A DNA stretch of 64,000 nt from Prevotella sp. MGM1. GTDB taxonomy: Bacteria; Bacteroidota; Bacteroidia; Bacteroidales; Bacteroidaceae. The notes beneath the pieces are model-generated. The model made no database searches. It was not told the origin of the DNA and saw only the letters and a program-made list of their open reading frames with translations. The stretch is from NCBI RefSeq assembly GCF_002933775.1, contig NZ_BEWV01000207.1, positions 1 to 64,000 of the forward strand, in the 5' to 3' direction. Below are positions 53,733-63,179 of the stretch, one piece after another. The stretch's first letter is position 1, and each line of letters opens with the position of its first letter. Made by a program: the position numbers and the translations under genes.

Positions 53733-54077
53733 TTACTTAACCTTGGCTACAATAGCCTTGAAAGCCTCGGGATTGTTTACTGCAAGGTCAGCAAGAACCT
53801 TACGGTTAATCTCTATTCCGGCCTTATTCAAAGCACCCATCAATACTGAATAACTCATACCTTCAAGGCGTGCGGCAGCATTGATACGCTGAATCCACAA
53901 AGAACGGAAATTACGTTTCTTATTGCGACGATCACGATAAGCATAGGTAAGACCTTTTTCCCATGTGTTCTTCGCAACCGTCCAAACATTCTTGCGGGCT
54001 CCGAAGTAACCACGTGTCAGCTTTAAAATTCTTTTTCTCTTTGCTCTTGAAGCAACATGATTTACTGATCTTGGCAT
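53733..54077 (-). CDS. rplT: 50S ribosomal protein L20
   Basis: 114 aa with the classic start [19 protein letters not shown] and the conserved [17 protein letters not shown]. Required for early assembly of the large ribosomal subunit. Last gene of the infC-rpmI-rplT set, 33 bases after rpmI. Confidence 0.98.
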   Translation of the reverse strand: MPRSVNHVASRAKRKRILKLTRGYFGARKNVWTVAKNTWEKGLTYAYRDRRNKKRNFRSLWIQRINAAARLEGMSYSVLMGALNKAGIEINRKVLADLAVNNPEAFKAIVAKVK

Positions 54078-54110
54078 AATTTCTTTACTTTAAATGTTTG
54101 ACAATTAGGT

Positions 54111-54308
54111 TTAACGGAGACATAACAAATCACGAACTTGCTTCAAATCGCTCTTGTCTACCAATGTCTGGTGTACAAGATTACGTTTTTGCTTAGTTGA
54201 TTTCTTCGTCAAGATATGACGATGGTAAGCGTGATGTCTCTTAATCTTACCTGTACCGGTGAAACGAAATCTCTTCTTTGCGCCGGAATTTGTCTTTACT
54301 TTTGGCAT
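54111..54308 (-). CDS. rpmI: 50S ribosomal protein L35
   Basis: 65 aa, highly basic, with [20 protein letters not shown] and [20 protein letters not shown], the usual L35 pattern. Placed between infC and rplT as in most bacteria. Confidence 0.98.
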   Translation of the reverse strand: MPKVKTNSGAKKRFRFTGTGKIKRHHAYHRHILTKKSTKQKRNLVHQTLVDKSDLKQVRDLLCLR

Positions 54309-54412
54309 TTTTTTACGTTTTAATTATTTGGTTATTTATTATACAGTGGCAACGCATATACCGGGCGTTACGCACTCTGTTTCTCTCATTATCAATAGTA
54401 AAACCTATTACA

Positions 54413-55108
54413 TCAGTTTTCGTCAGCCGTCAACTTTTTAAGTGCGTCCTCACTTATCTTTGCATTGGCAAGCAATCCGCCATTTGTCGGCTCATCATCC
54501 TCAGATACAGACATCGAAGTTGTTGTATCTTTAATCTCTGAAGCCTTTCTCTCACGATCCATGGCCTGCTGACTTTTCTTTACCACACCAGCTTTCTTCG
54601 GTGCCAAATAAATAAACATCTTCTTTCCTTCAAGTGACGGCATAGACTCAACCTTACCCCATTCTTCAAGGTCATTGGCAAAACGAAGAAGTAAAACTTC
54701 TCCTTGTTCCTTAAATAGTATCGAACGACCACGGAAAAACACGTATGCACGCACTTTATTTCCATCTTCAAGAAATTCTTTCGCATGCTTTAACTTAAAC
54801 TGATAATCATGCTCATCTGTCTGCGGACCAAACCTAATTTCCTTCACTTCGACTTTCACCTGTTTGGCTTTCATTTCCTTAGCACGCTTTTTCTGCTGAT
54901 AAAGGAACTTTGAATAGTCGATGAGACGACATACGGGAGGATTAGCATTAGGAGATATTTCAACAAGATCTACTCCTTGCTCACGAGCCATGTCAAGTGC
55001 CTGACGTGTAGGGACTACTGTCGATCCGCCGTCACCTACAATGCGGACTTCACGTACACGTATCTGTTCGTTGACACGGTACTGGTTCTTTATTTTGTCA
55101 TTCTTCAT
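54413..55108 (-). CDS. infC: translation initiation factor IF-3 with acidic C-terminal extension
   Basis: 231 aa. Both IF-3 domains are present ([27 protein letters not shown]-like [47 protein letters not shown]). Standard IF-3 is about 180 aa; here about 50 extra residues follow, rich in Ser, Asp and Glu ([17 protein letters not shown]). Starts with ATG, not the rare codon known from E. coli. Followed by rpmI after 104 bases. Confidence 0.97.
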   Translation of the reverse strand: MKNDKIKNQYRVNEQIRVREVRIVGDGGSTVVPTRQALDMAREQGVDLVEISPNANPPVCRLIDYSKFLYQQKKRAKEMKAKQVKVEVKEIRFGPQTDEHDYQFKLKHAKEFLEDGNKVRAYVFFRGRSILFKEQGEVLLLRFANDLEEWGKVESMPSLEGKKMFIYLAPKKAGVVKKSQQAMDRERKASEIKDTTTSMSVSEDDEPTNGGLLANAKISEDALKKLTADEN

Positions 55109-55201
55109 TCAACTATTTTATGAAAATCGGCTGCAAATATACGATAATTCAGCGAATTATCAAAATATTTTATTCTTTTTCTACCTAATTAATTATAAAA
55201 A

Positions 55202-55240
55202 TAATGCCATAAAACATTAAGCGCAGTCTTATGGCATTAC
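55202..55240 (-). terminator. hairpin between thrS and infC
   Basis: TAATGCCATAA (55202-55212) and TTATGGCATTA (55229-55239) form an 11-base stem. On the minus strand it is followed by TTTTTATAATT. It lies in the 155-base thrS-infC spacer, and could end thrS transcripts or act as an attenuator for infC. Confidence 0.7.
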
Positions 55241-55263
55241 TTTTAAAATAATCATACTTATTA

Positions 55264-57207
55264 TTAGAAGTCCTTTGTCATTTCTGCCACTTCATCATTT
55301 ATCTTCTTAGCAAAATCTTCCATTGACATTACGCACTGCTCCCCACCACCTTGCGGACGAACGGCAACTGTTCCATCTGTCTGTTCTTTTTCGCCAACAA
55401 TAAGCATATAAGGAATACGTTTCAACTCGTTATCACGAACCTTACGGCCTATTTTCTCATTACGCGCATCAATGGTAGCACGAACTCCGACTGAATCAAA
55501 ATATTTGGCAACCTTTGCCGCATAATCATTATATTTCTCTGATATAGGCAGTATAGCAACCTGATCTGGAGTAAGCCACAACGGAAAATGTCCGGCTGTA
55601 TGCTCGATAAGTACTGCACAGAAACGTTCCATCGATCCAAACGGAGCCCGATGAATCATAACCGGAGTTTTCTTGGTATTATCTTCATCCGTATATTCAA
55701 GCTGAAAACGTTTCGGCAAGTTGTAATCGACTTGAATGGTACCCAACTGCCAACGACGACCAATAGCGTCTTTTATCATGAAATCGAGTTTGGGTCCATA
55801 GAATGCAGCCTCACCATATTCAACCTTGGCCGATAATCCTTTTTCTTTGCAAGCTTCAACAATGGCAGCCTCCGAACGTGCCCAATCGTCATCAGAACCC
55901 ACATACTTCTCATGATCATTAGGATCACGAAGAGAAATTTGAGCCTCAAAGTTAAAGCCGAATGCCGTCAATACAATATTTATTATATCCATGACGTTAA
56001 GAAACTCCTGCTTAACCTGATCAGGACGACAGAATATATGAGCGTCATCTTGCGTAAACGAGCGAACACGTGTCAACCCGTGCAACTCCCCGCTCTGCTC
56101 ATAACGATATACTGTACCGAATTCTGCAAGACGAAGAGGCAAATCCTTATATGAACGTGGTTTCCATGCAAACACTTCACAGTGATGAGGACAGTTCATC
56201 GGTTTTAACATGTACTCTTCTCCCTCCTCCGGTGTATGTATAGGTTGAAAAGAATCCTTGCCATAATGGGCATAGTGACCGCTGGTTACATACAAATTCT
56301 TGCTTCCTATATGCGGAGTTATAACTTCCTTATAGCCAAAACGGGTCTGAACCTTACGCAAATGATCCTGCAAACGAAGACGAAGTTCCGTTCCTTTAGG
56401 CAACCATATCGGTAAACCTTTACCCACTTTCTCCGAGAACATAAAGAGTTCCATCTCTTTTCCAATCTTTCGGTGATCTCGTTTCTTGGCCTCTTCAAGC
56501 ATAACGAGATACTCATCCAACATCTTTTTCTTTGGGAACGACACTCCGTAAAGACGCTGCATCTGCTCTCGCGTAGCATCACCACGCCAAAATGCTCCCG
56601 CAACACTCGTAAGTTTAATGGCCTTTATGGAACCTGTATTCAACAAGTGAGGTCCTTTACACAAATCAGTAAAAGTACCTTGTGTATATGTCGTAATTGT
56701 TCCGTCTTCCAAATCCTGATCTATATGTTCACATTTATAAGTCTGACCTGCCGCTCCGAATTCAGTGAGTGCATCGGCTTTGGCAATCTCTTTGCGAACA
56801 ACCGGCTCTTTCTTGGATGCCAATTCTTTCATCTTAGCCTCAATCTTACCAAAATCAGCCTCTCTAATTGATTCGCCATCCTTTAATAATACATCATAAA
56901 AAAATCCGTTTTCGACAGCCGGTCCGAAACCGAACTGTATCCCAGGATAAAGTTCTTGTAATGCTTCTGCCAACAAGTGAGCCGATGTATGCCAAAAAGC
57001 ATGCCTTCCTTCCTCATCTTCCCACTTGTACAATTGAACTTTCGCATCCTCATTTATCGGGCGGTTAAGTTCTACCGTCTCACCATTCACACCGCAAGCT
57101 AATACATCGCGTGCCAAAGCAGGCGAGATGCTTTCCGCTATTTGCAATCCAGTGACACCCTGCTCATACGAGCGAACAGAACCGTCAGGAAAAGTAATGT
57201 TAATCAT
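55264..57207 (-). CDS. thrS: threonine-tRNA ligase
   Basis: 647 aa. TGS domain ([20 protein letters not shown]), editing domain with [11 protein letters not shown], catalytic core with the zinc-binding NCPHHCEVF and motif 2 [20 protein letters not shown], and the C-terminal anticodon-binding domain ([20 protein letters not shown]). Charges tRNA-Thr. Same order relative to infC as in many bacteria. Confidence 0.98.
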   Translation of the reverse strand: MINITFPDGSVRSYEQGVTGLQIAESISPALARDVLACGVNGETVELNRPINEDAKVQLYKWEDEEGRHAFWHTSAHLLAEALQELYPGIQFGFGPAVENGFFYDVLLKDGESIREADFGKIEAKMKELASKKEPVVRKEIAKADALTEFGAAGQTYKCEHIDQDLEDGTITTYTQGTFTDLCKGPHLLNTGSIKAIKLTSVAGAFWRGDATREQMQRLYGVSFPKKKMLDEYLVMLEEAKKRDHRKIGKEMELFMFSEKVGKGLPIWLPKGTELRLRLQDHLRKVQTRFGYKEVITPHIGSKNLYVTSGHYAHYGKDSFQPIHTPEEGEEYMLKPMNCPHHCEVFAWKPRSYKDLPLRLAEFGTVYRYEQSGELHGLTRVRSFTQDDAHIFCRPDQVKQEFLNVMDIINIVLTAFGFNFEAQISLRDPNDHEKYVGSDDDWARSEAAIVEACKEKGLSAKVEYGEAAFYGPKLDFMIKDAIGRRWQLGTIQVDYNLPKRFQLEYTDEDNTKKTPVMIHRAPFGSMERFCAVLIEHTAGHFPLWLTPDQVAILPISEKYNDYAAKVAKYFDSVGVRATIDARNEKIGRKVRDNELKRIPYMLIVGEKEQTDGTVAVRPQGGGEQCVMSMEDFAKKINDEVAEMTKDF

Positions 57208-57299
57208 ATCTACAATATATGTTTTAAGTTTATTGAGCGCAAAATTAATTATTTTATTCGTAATAAAATAATTTTAACTTCAAAATATTCACTACCACT

Positions 57300-59276
57300 C
57301 TATCGGTTTTTCTTCATTATACTATATGCTTTATAAAGTCCCAATTCCCCTGCTTTACTCAAATCACGATTACTGCTTTCTTTATTATTAACAAATAAAT
57401 AAGACAACCCGCGGTTGTAATAAGCCTCAGCCATATTTTCATCTATCTCTATAGCCTTACCATAATCTTCAATGGCATTGCCATAATCCTTAAGCAAGGC
57501 ATATACATTTCCACGATTATAATAAAGATAAGCGCATTGAGGGTTATTCTCCAACGCCTTGGATATATCAGACAATACATTCGTTGTCTTCATTGCCATG
57601 CCCTTGCCCTGCGAAGTTTTCACTTCATTCGCCTTAAACAGACAAATGGCACGCTGCCAATATGCCAAAGAAGAAATGGAGTCTATCTCAATATAAGTAT
57701 TGAAATCTTCAATTGCACTGTCAAAATTTTGAATTTCAGAATAAGCCAAAGCTCTTCTGAGCAAAAGTGGCATAAGCGAATCCGTATCTTTGGAACTTGT
57801 TAGTTTTGCCGTTAATCCATCTATATACTTAAAATATTCTGAAACACGTTTCTCATCAAGATTGTGCAGACCATTACTTATATATATTTTTTTTGTGAGC
57901 GATCCATCATCCATCAGTTTTTCAGATACGGTATTGAAGGCGTCAACCTGACGGTCAAAGGGTATATAACGACTTATTTCACTTCCCACATATTCGTATG
58001 ACAATTCATACATTGGCATATAATCCATGTCGGAAGCACGATTTTGAACCAAACCACGATATTCGCTCTTATACTTTTGCTCTACCTCGGCATCATCAGC
58101 AACCACAATCTGGTTGTATTTTTCAGGATTCACGTCACTTTGCCTACGGATTTGGTCTTTACTCATTCTCGGTTGCACTCCATAAAGAGACTTATACAAC
58201 CGCGCCTTATACACCTTAAACTCATCTGCTTCCGCTTGTTTAACCATACCGAGACGGCGATAACACTCGGCACGATGTAATAACCCAGTCCAAAAGTTAG
58301 GGAATTTCTTTATCACTTTCGAATAATCCCTGATCGCTCCGCGCAAATCACCTGTTTTGTCAAGCAAGATAGCCCTGTTAAATAAAGCCATGATATTATC
58401 TGGTTCAAGTTTTAGAACAAAGTCGAAATCAAGTATTGCCATATTGTCATCACCCACATGCGCCCTCAGCAATCCTCGATTATAATGCCCGAGAAAATTA
58501 TCCGGTTCTAAATCAAGAGCAGTGTCATAATCGTCCATAGCTCCACGGAGATTATTCCTTTTCAATCTGGCCAAGGCCCTGTTTATATAATATCCGGCAT
58601 TATCCGATTGCAAATGTATAGCCCTACTCAGATATTCCTCAGCCTTATCCCACGCTTCTCTCTTTAAACTGATACCGGAACGAACAGCCCATGTGCTTGC
58701 GTCATACGGATTTATCTCTATACTTTTCTCCAATGCTTCCATGGCCTTTACCGTATCCTTACGTAACAAATAGATTTCCGATTGCATAGAATATACACGT
58801 GAATTTCTGCTCCATTTGGTCAACATAGTGTCCACATCGGCAAGAGCACCATCATAGTCTTTCCCATGTATTCGGCACAAAACCCTGTTATTCCAAAGCC
58901 CGTCATTCTCTGGGTCATATTTTAATGCCAACACATAGTCAGAAATTGCCTCTTCGTATTTCTCCTGCTGTATCCTCACCAATCCGCGCAATTCATAGTT
59001 TTTTACTACAAAAGGATTAAGATTTATGGCCTGTGAACAATCACGCTCCGAACCGATATAATCTCCTAAATAATACTTTGCTACCGCCCTATAAAACCAA
59101 GGTTCATAAAGATAAGGTTTGGAACTTATCGCCTGATTAAAATATTGTATAGAAAGAACATAATCTTCATAGTAGAGCGCACTCCGCCCTACTGCCACCA
59201 ACTTGTCGGTATTAAACTGTGCCTTACCGGCAAACGGTATAAATAAAAATATGAAGAATACAACCTTTCTATACAT
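57300..59276 (-). CDS. exported TPR-repeat protein
   Basis: 658 aa. A signal peptide (MYRKVVFFIFLFIPFAGKAQ) is followed by two arrays of tetratricopeptide repeats (about 20-350 and 530-650, e.g. AIEDYGKAIEIDENMAEAYY), with an unrelated middle part. TPR arrays bind other proteins. It is encoded 8 bases after def and probably cotranscribed. A periplasmic or outer-membrane-facing scaffold is likely. Confidence 0.9.
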   Translation of the reverse strand: MYRKVVFFIFLFIPFAGKAQFNTDKLVAVGRSALYYEDYVLSIQYFNQAISSKPYLYEPWFYRAVAKYYLGDYIGSERDCSQAINLNPFVVKNYELRGLVRIQQEKYEEAISDYVLALKYDPENDGLWNNRVLCRIHGKDYDGALADVDTMLTKWSRNSRVYSMQSEIYLLRKDTVKAMEALEKSIEINPYDASTWAVRSGISLKREAWDKAEEYLSRAIHLQSDNAGYYINRALARLKRNNLRGAMDDYDTALDLEPDNFLGHYNRGLLRAHVGDDNMAILDFDFVLKLEPDNIMALFNRAILLDKTGDLRGAIRDYSKVIKKFPNFWTGLLHRAECYRRLGMVKQAEADEFKVYKARLYKSLYGVQPRMSKDQIRRQSDVNPEKYNQIVVADDAEVEQKYKSEYRGLVQNRASDMDYMPMYELSYEYVGSEISRYIPFDRQVDAFNTVSEKLMDDGSLTKKIYISNGLHNLDEKRVSEYFKYIDGLTAKLTSSKDTDSLMPLLLRRALAYSEIQNFDSAIEDFNTYIEIDSISSLAYWQRAICLFKANEVKTSQGKGMAMKTTNVLSDISKALENNPQCAYLYYNRGNVYALLKDYGNAIEDYGKAIEIDENMAEAYYNRGLSYLFVNNKESSNRDLSKAGELGLYKAYSIMKKNR

Positions 59277-59284
59277 TCCAAGTT

Positions 59285-59848
59285 TTACTTCCTCTGTGCG
59301 GCTTTTGTTTTATAACCGCAACGATACCGGCCTTGCAACAACGCACGCATTTTGCTCTTTATAAGCTGTTTACGCATTGGAGAAATACGATCTACAAAAA
59401 CTTTGCCGTCAAGATGATCAAACTCATGCTGCATTACCCTTGCCAAATATCCGTCAACCCATTCATCGTGTGGTTCAAATTTTTCATCTAGATACTGCAC
59501 ATGTATTCGAGTGGGACGTGTGACTTTTTCATGAATAGCCGGCAAACTGAGACACCCCTCCTCCATAGACTCAACAATAGTTTCGTCGTATTCAATTATA
59601 TGAGGATTGATATATGCTTTTTTAAAACCCTTATATTCAGGCAGATCGTCCGACAAAACATCAAGGTCTATCACAACCACACGAATAGCCTTGCCAATCT
59701 GAGGAGCGGCCAGTCCAACACCTTCAGACTCCGTCAATGTCTCAAACATATCACTGATGAGTGTCTCAAGTTCAGGATAGTCTGTCGGTATATCTTCGGA
59801 AACCTTTCTCAACACAGGTTGTCCGTATATGTATATAGGTAAAATCAT
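59285..59848 (-). CDS. def: peptide deformylase
   Basis: 187 aa. The three family motifs are intact: GVGLAAPQIG, EEGCLSLP and MQHEFDHLDG (HExxH-type metal site). Removes the formyl group from nascent proteins. It lies 37 bases after ruvX and 8 before the TPR gene. Confidence 0.98.
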   Translation of the reverse strand: MILPIYIYGQPVLRKVSEDIPTDYPELETLISDMFETLTESEGVGLAAPQIGKAIRVVVIDLDVLSDDLPEYKGFKKAYINPHIIEYDETIVESMEEGCLSLPAIHEKVTRPTRIHVQYLDEKFEPHDEWVDGYLARVMQHEFDHLDGKVFVDRISPMRKQLIKSKMRALLQGRYRCGYKTKAAQRK

Positions 59849-59885
59849 TTGTTGTATTTTATTTATAAATAAACATGATACTGGA

Positions 59886-60299
59886 TCAGAAACGTGACGA
59901 CATATAATCCTGTAATATTATAGTCGCACTTATCTCGTCCACAAGCGCCTTGTCACGTCTGGCTTTTTTCCGTAATCCACTGTCGATAATTGCCTTGTGT
60001 GCAAGTACAGAAGTGAAACGCTCATCATAAAATTCAATCGGAACACTCGGTACCGCCCTACGCCACCTATTGACAAACTCCTGCACACGAGCCATATTCT
60101 CACTCGGTTGACCATTAGGTTGTTTCGGTTCACCGATTATAATACGCTCCACACTCTCATGAGCCACATAAGCCTTGAGATAATCAAACAAGTCTGACGT
60201 AAGAACAGTTGCCAACCCACCCGGAATTATTTGGAGTGGGTCGGTAACTGCCAATCCCGTACGTTTCTTTCCGTAATCAATAGAAAGTATACGTGCCAC
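59886..60299 (-). CDS. ruvX: RuvX/YqgF Holliday-junction resolvase homologue
   Basis: 137 aa. Begins MARILSIDYGKKRTGLAVTD, with the acidic catalytic Asp, and has IIGEPKQPNGQPSE and FYDERFTSVLA. The family also takes part in rRNA processing. 19 bases after the SPOR-domain gene. Confidence 0.95.
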   Translation of the reverse strand: MARILSIDYGKKRTGLAVTDPLQIIPGGLATVLTSDLFDYLKAYVAHESVERIIIGEPKQPNGQPSENMARVQEFVNRWRRAVPSVPIEFYDERFTSVLAHKAIIDSGLRKKARRDKALVDEISATIILQDYMSSRF

Positions 60300-60318
60300 G
60301 TTTTAGATACGTTATTTA

Positions 60319-60813
60319 TTATCTGCCGTTATACAGCAACCAAGCGTCCGGGAACTTGGCGCGAAGGTCATTACGACTCGAAGCTGCATCACCCTTGCTG
60401 TCGAATGTGGTGGCAATCACGCGATACATATTACGATCAGTGTTTTTAACCACCTGCGCATCATATCCCTCGCCTTTAAGACGCTGTTGAAGCCCCTCGG
60501 CATTTGCCATAACAGAGAAAGAGCCAACAACAACACTGTAATTCTTCAATCCGGAACCATTGACAAGAGACACGCTTTCTGTCTTTACCTCTACATTATC
60601 GGAATTATCTACGATTCTGACTTCTGTCACCGGAGCCTCAACCACTGGAGCCACAACATTGGTATTCGTCTCCGTTGTTTCCGGTTGTACTTGCGCCGTC
60701 TCCTGTGCCTTGGCTTTCTCATACGCTTTCTTATAAGCACTTTCACTTGATTTACATCCGGTAAAAGCCATCGCCGCACACAAACCGGCACATAAAACCA
60801 TGTACTTCTTCAT
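60319..60813 (-). CDS. SPOR-domain lipoprotein
   Basis: 164 aa. Lipobox MAFTGCKSS marks an exported lipoprotein. A Val/Thr/Glu-rich linker is followed by a C-terminal SPOR domain (YSVVVGSFSVMANAEGLQQR, then YRVIATTFDSKGDA). SPOR domains bind denuded peptidoglycan, often at the division site. First gene of the set leading to thrS. Confidence 0.92.
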   Translation of the reverse strand: MKKYMVLCAGLCAAMAFTGCKSSESAYKKAYEKAKAQETAQVQPETTETNTNVVAPVVEAPVTEVRIVDNSDNVEVKTESVSLVNGSGLKNYSVVVGSFSVMANAEGLQQRLKGEGYDAQVVKNTDRNMYRVIATTFDSKGDAASSRNDLRAKFPDAWLLYNGR

Positions 60814-60996
60814 TTCAAATCTTTTTATTAATTACACCTTAAAAATCATTCTCTCATATAAAAATATGTTTGCGAAGTTACTAAATACTGAGTGAAAAGC
60901 CCAATTCAAGTCACATAAAGTTTGTTAAATAAAGGAAATAGGATAATTTTAACAAAAAATGGCCACGCATTTAATTTACAATCAGAAAAGTTTTCA

Positions 60997-61004
60997 TATA
61001 TTTG
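60997..61004 (+). promoter_or_regulatory. -7 box upstream of the YtxH gene
   Basis: TATATTTG, 41 bases before the YtxH ATG, matches the Bacteroidetes -7 consensus. Confidence 0.6.
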
Positions 61005-61044
61005 CCTCACGAATTGATTGTTTAACTAATAAAATTATAGCATT

Positions 61045-61257
61045 ATGAAAAGTTTAGGTTACCTCGGCGCATTCCTCGGAGGGGCTATTGCCGGCACTGT
61101 TTTAGGTCTTTTGGTGGCTCCCGAGAAAGGTCGTGACACCCGTGAGAAAATCACTGACGCAGTGGATGACTTCATGAAAAAGCACAACATAAAGTTGAGC
61201 CGTAAAGACATTAACGATTTGGTGGACGACATCAAAGATGTTGCTCCTGCTGAATAA
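61045..61257 (+). CDS. YtxH-domain protein
   Basis: 70 aa. A Gly-rich hydrophobic start (GAFLGGAIAGTVLGLLVAPE) followed by KGRDTREKITDAVDDFMKK, the YtxH pattern. Probably a small stress-related membrane-associated protein. First of three genes in a row. Confidence 0.85.
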   Translation: MKSLGYLGAFLGGAIAGTVLGLLVAPEKGRDTREKITDAVDDFMKKHNIKLSRKDINDLVDDIKDVAPAE

Positions 61258-61293
61258 ATACACATTTACACTTCTATAAAACATATCCTAGAT

Positions 61294-61641
61294 ATGCTAT
61301 CAAGCGATAAAAACGTTGAATCAATAGCACAATTAATAGAAGTATTGAAAAAACACATCGGACTTCAAAAAGAATATTTGAAGTTCGATGTGATAGACAA
61401 AACCGTCCGTCTTCTCACGGCTTTCACGCTATTCACTATCTTTTTTGTGCTCCTGATAGCCATGATGTTCTATCTGTCGTTCGCAATAGTATACTGGATG
61501 GCTCCCGCCACAGGATTAGGGGGTGCCTTCGCTATAGTTTCGGGAGCATTCACGATTATGCTCATTGCCATTTTTGCATTCCGCAAATCACTGATAGAAC
61601 GTCCGTTGGTAAGATTTCTCGCTAACCTGCTATTAAACTGA
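61294..61641 (+). CDS. phage-holin-family/DUF1469-like membrane protein
   Basis: 115 aa with two transmembrane helices (LLTAFTLFTIFFVLLIAMMF and LGGAFAIVSGAFTIMLIAIF) after a charged helical start. Companion of YtxH-type genes in Bacteroidales chromosomes; despite the family name no lysis role is implied. Confidence 0.85.
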   Translation: MLSSDKNVESIAQLIEVLKKHIGLQKEYLKFDVIDKTVRLLTAFTLFTIFFVLLIAMMFYLSFAIVYWMAPATGLGGAFAIVSGAFTIMLIAIFAFRKSLIERPLVRFLANLLLN

Positions 61642-61655
61642 ACAAACAAAAAGGC

Positions 61656-61904
61656 ATGATGAAGACATTCAATACAATAGAAGAAATACAGTTGCGAAAA
61701 GAAGAGTTGCGTGATGAACTGCATGCCAGCAGCGAGCTTATAGGAAACATCTGGATGGAAATAACAAACGACAACAAGCCATCGACAAAAGGCGAAATGA
61801 TGACAAGCATAATAAGCAAGAGCATCACGGCCTTCGACGCATTTATGCTGGCAAGAAAACTTGTGACCCAATACGGGAGAATATTCAAGCGAAAACGCAG
61901 GTAA
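61656..61904 (+). CDS. small charged protein in the YtxH set
   Basis: 82 aa (an ATG at 61659 is also possible). Helical and charged, with a basic C-terminus (YGRIFKRKRR). It follows the membrane protein by 14 bases. Its function is unknown. Confidence 0.75.
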   Translation: MMKTFNTIEEIQLRKEELRDELHASSELIGNIWMEITNDNKPSTKGEMMTSIISKSITAFDAFMLARKLVTQYGRIFKRKRR

Positions 61905-62261
61905 AATATAGTAAGTACATCATGATGAATGTTTGGTTAGAAATCCTTTTATTTGTAAATTTATAGAAAAAGGGATAACCCGACATTGAAATCATGATTA
62001 ATATTTATAAAACATACTTATCATCGTCTTATCGCAACTTACCATAACAAATAATTCTGTATATCTGCAAAACTTCAATATTTGATTTATCTTAATCAAA
62101 AAGCATGCACTCCGTTCCCTGAATATGTATTGTACACCATATTACGCAGTAACAAGAAATATTATTATAATGACAGTATTTCATTCACAAAATGCCTGGA
62201 AGCGTTTATAAAACAAGCCTGAAGAAACTTCAAACAACCTACCACGATACTAACGGCAAGA

Positions 62262-62341
62262 CATAAAAAAAAGGAGTACCGCTGTACTCCAATCTTTGTT
62301 AACCTTAAATCTAATACTATGAAAAACACGATGCAAATATA
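62262..62341 (-). ncRNA. candidate small RNA gene with full promoter and terminator
   Basis: On the minus strand: TTTG (62362-62365), 20 bases, TATATTTG (62334-62341), then about 65 bases containing TAGTATTAGATTTAAGGTTA and ending in the hairpin GGAGTACAGCGGTACTCC (62273-62290) followed by eight T (62265-62272). No start codon with a usable frame lies in it. This is the only structured part of the 61905-62414 spacer; the rest shows nothing. Confidence 0.7.
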
Positions 62342-62414
62342 GTGAATTTGTTTTATTTGTGCAAATTTCACATAAATAAAACATATTCATACTAACAAAC
62401 ATTAACGGTTTGTA

Positions 62415-63179
62415 TTATACCACGATTTCCTGTCCGTCATAAGCCAATTCAAATCCCTCTGGGAAACACCGGTTTGCATCCTTATGCCTACCCAAATGAT
62501 GGCATGAATGTATAAAAAAAGTACGTCGGGCAGATACAGTTCTCGAGAACTCTATTGCGTCGTCTACAAGTTGATGTGAATGATGTGGCTTATCAAATCG
62601 CAAAGCATTGACAATAAGCGTATCAATCCTTCCTCTAAGCACATTTATCTCTTCTTTACCTATGGTTTTCATATCCGTGATATAAGCAAAATCACCGATA
62701 AGAAATCCTAATATTGGCATTTTGCCATGCATCACCCGAAACGGTCTTACTGTAATATCACCAATATCAAAAGGAATGTCAGGTTCTATGACATTCAATC
62801 TTATGCCGGGCACTCCGGGATATTTATTCTCAGTGAAGCAGTAAGGAATAGTTTGCCTCAAGCTGTCGGCCGCTCCAGAATCGGCATAGACATCTATCTC
62901 TCCGAAAGCGCAATAAGGCCGTAAATCGTCCATTCCTCCAACGTGATCATAATGCGTATGAGTAATAAGCACTCCATCAATGCGACGAAAAGGACGGAAC
63001 ATCATTTGCTGGCGAAAATCCGGACCGCAGTCTATGAGTATTCTTGTCTTCTCTGTCTCAATCAGCACCGAACTGCGAAGCCGCTTGTCATGAGGATCCT
63101 CACTCATACACACATCGCAACTGCAACCGAGAACCGGACTGCCGCAACTCGTGCCTGTGCCAAGAAAAGTTATCTTCAT
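62415..63179 (-). CDS. MBL-fold metal hydrolase (PhnP/RNase Z-like)
   Basis: 254 aa. Begins MKITFLGTGTSCGSPVLGC, with the Cys cluster GCSCDVC typical of PhnP-like phosphodiesterases, and has THTHYDHVGGMDDL (HxHxDH). The C-terminal His (HSCHHLGRH) completes the metal site. Its start overlaps the end of murB by 4 bases. Confidence 0.92.
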   Translation of the reverse strand: MKITFLGTGTSCGSPVLGCSCDVCMSEDPHDKRLRSSVLIETEKTRILIDCGPDFRQQMMFRPFRRIDGVLITHTHYDHVGGMDDLRPYCAFGEIDVYADSGAADSLRQTIPYCFTENKYPGVPGIRLNVIEPDIPFDIGDITVRPFRVMHGKMPILGFLIGDFAYITDMKTIGKEEINVLRGRIDTLIVNALRFDKPHHSHQLVDDAIEFSRTVSARRTFFIHSCHHLGRHKDANRCFPEGFELAYDGQEIVV

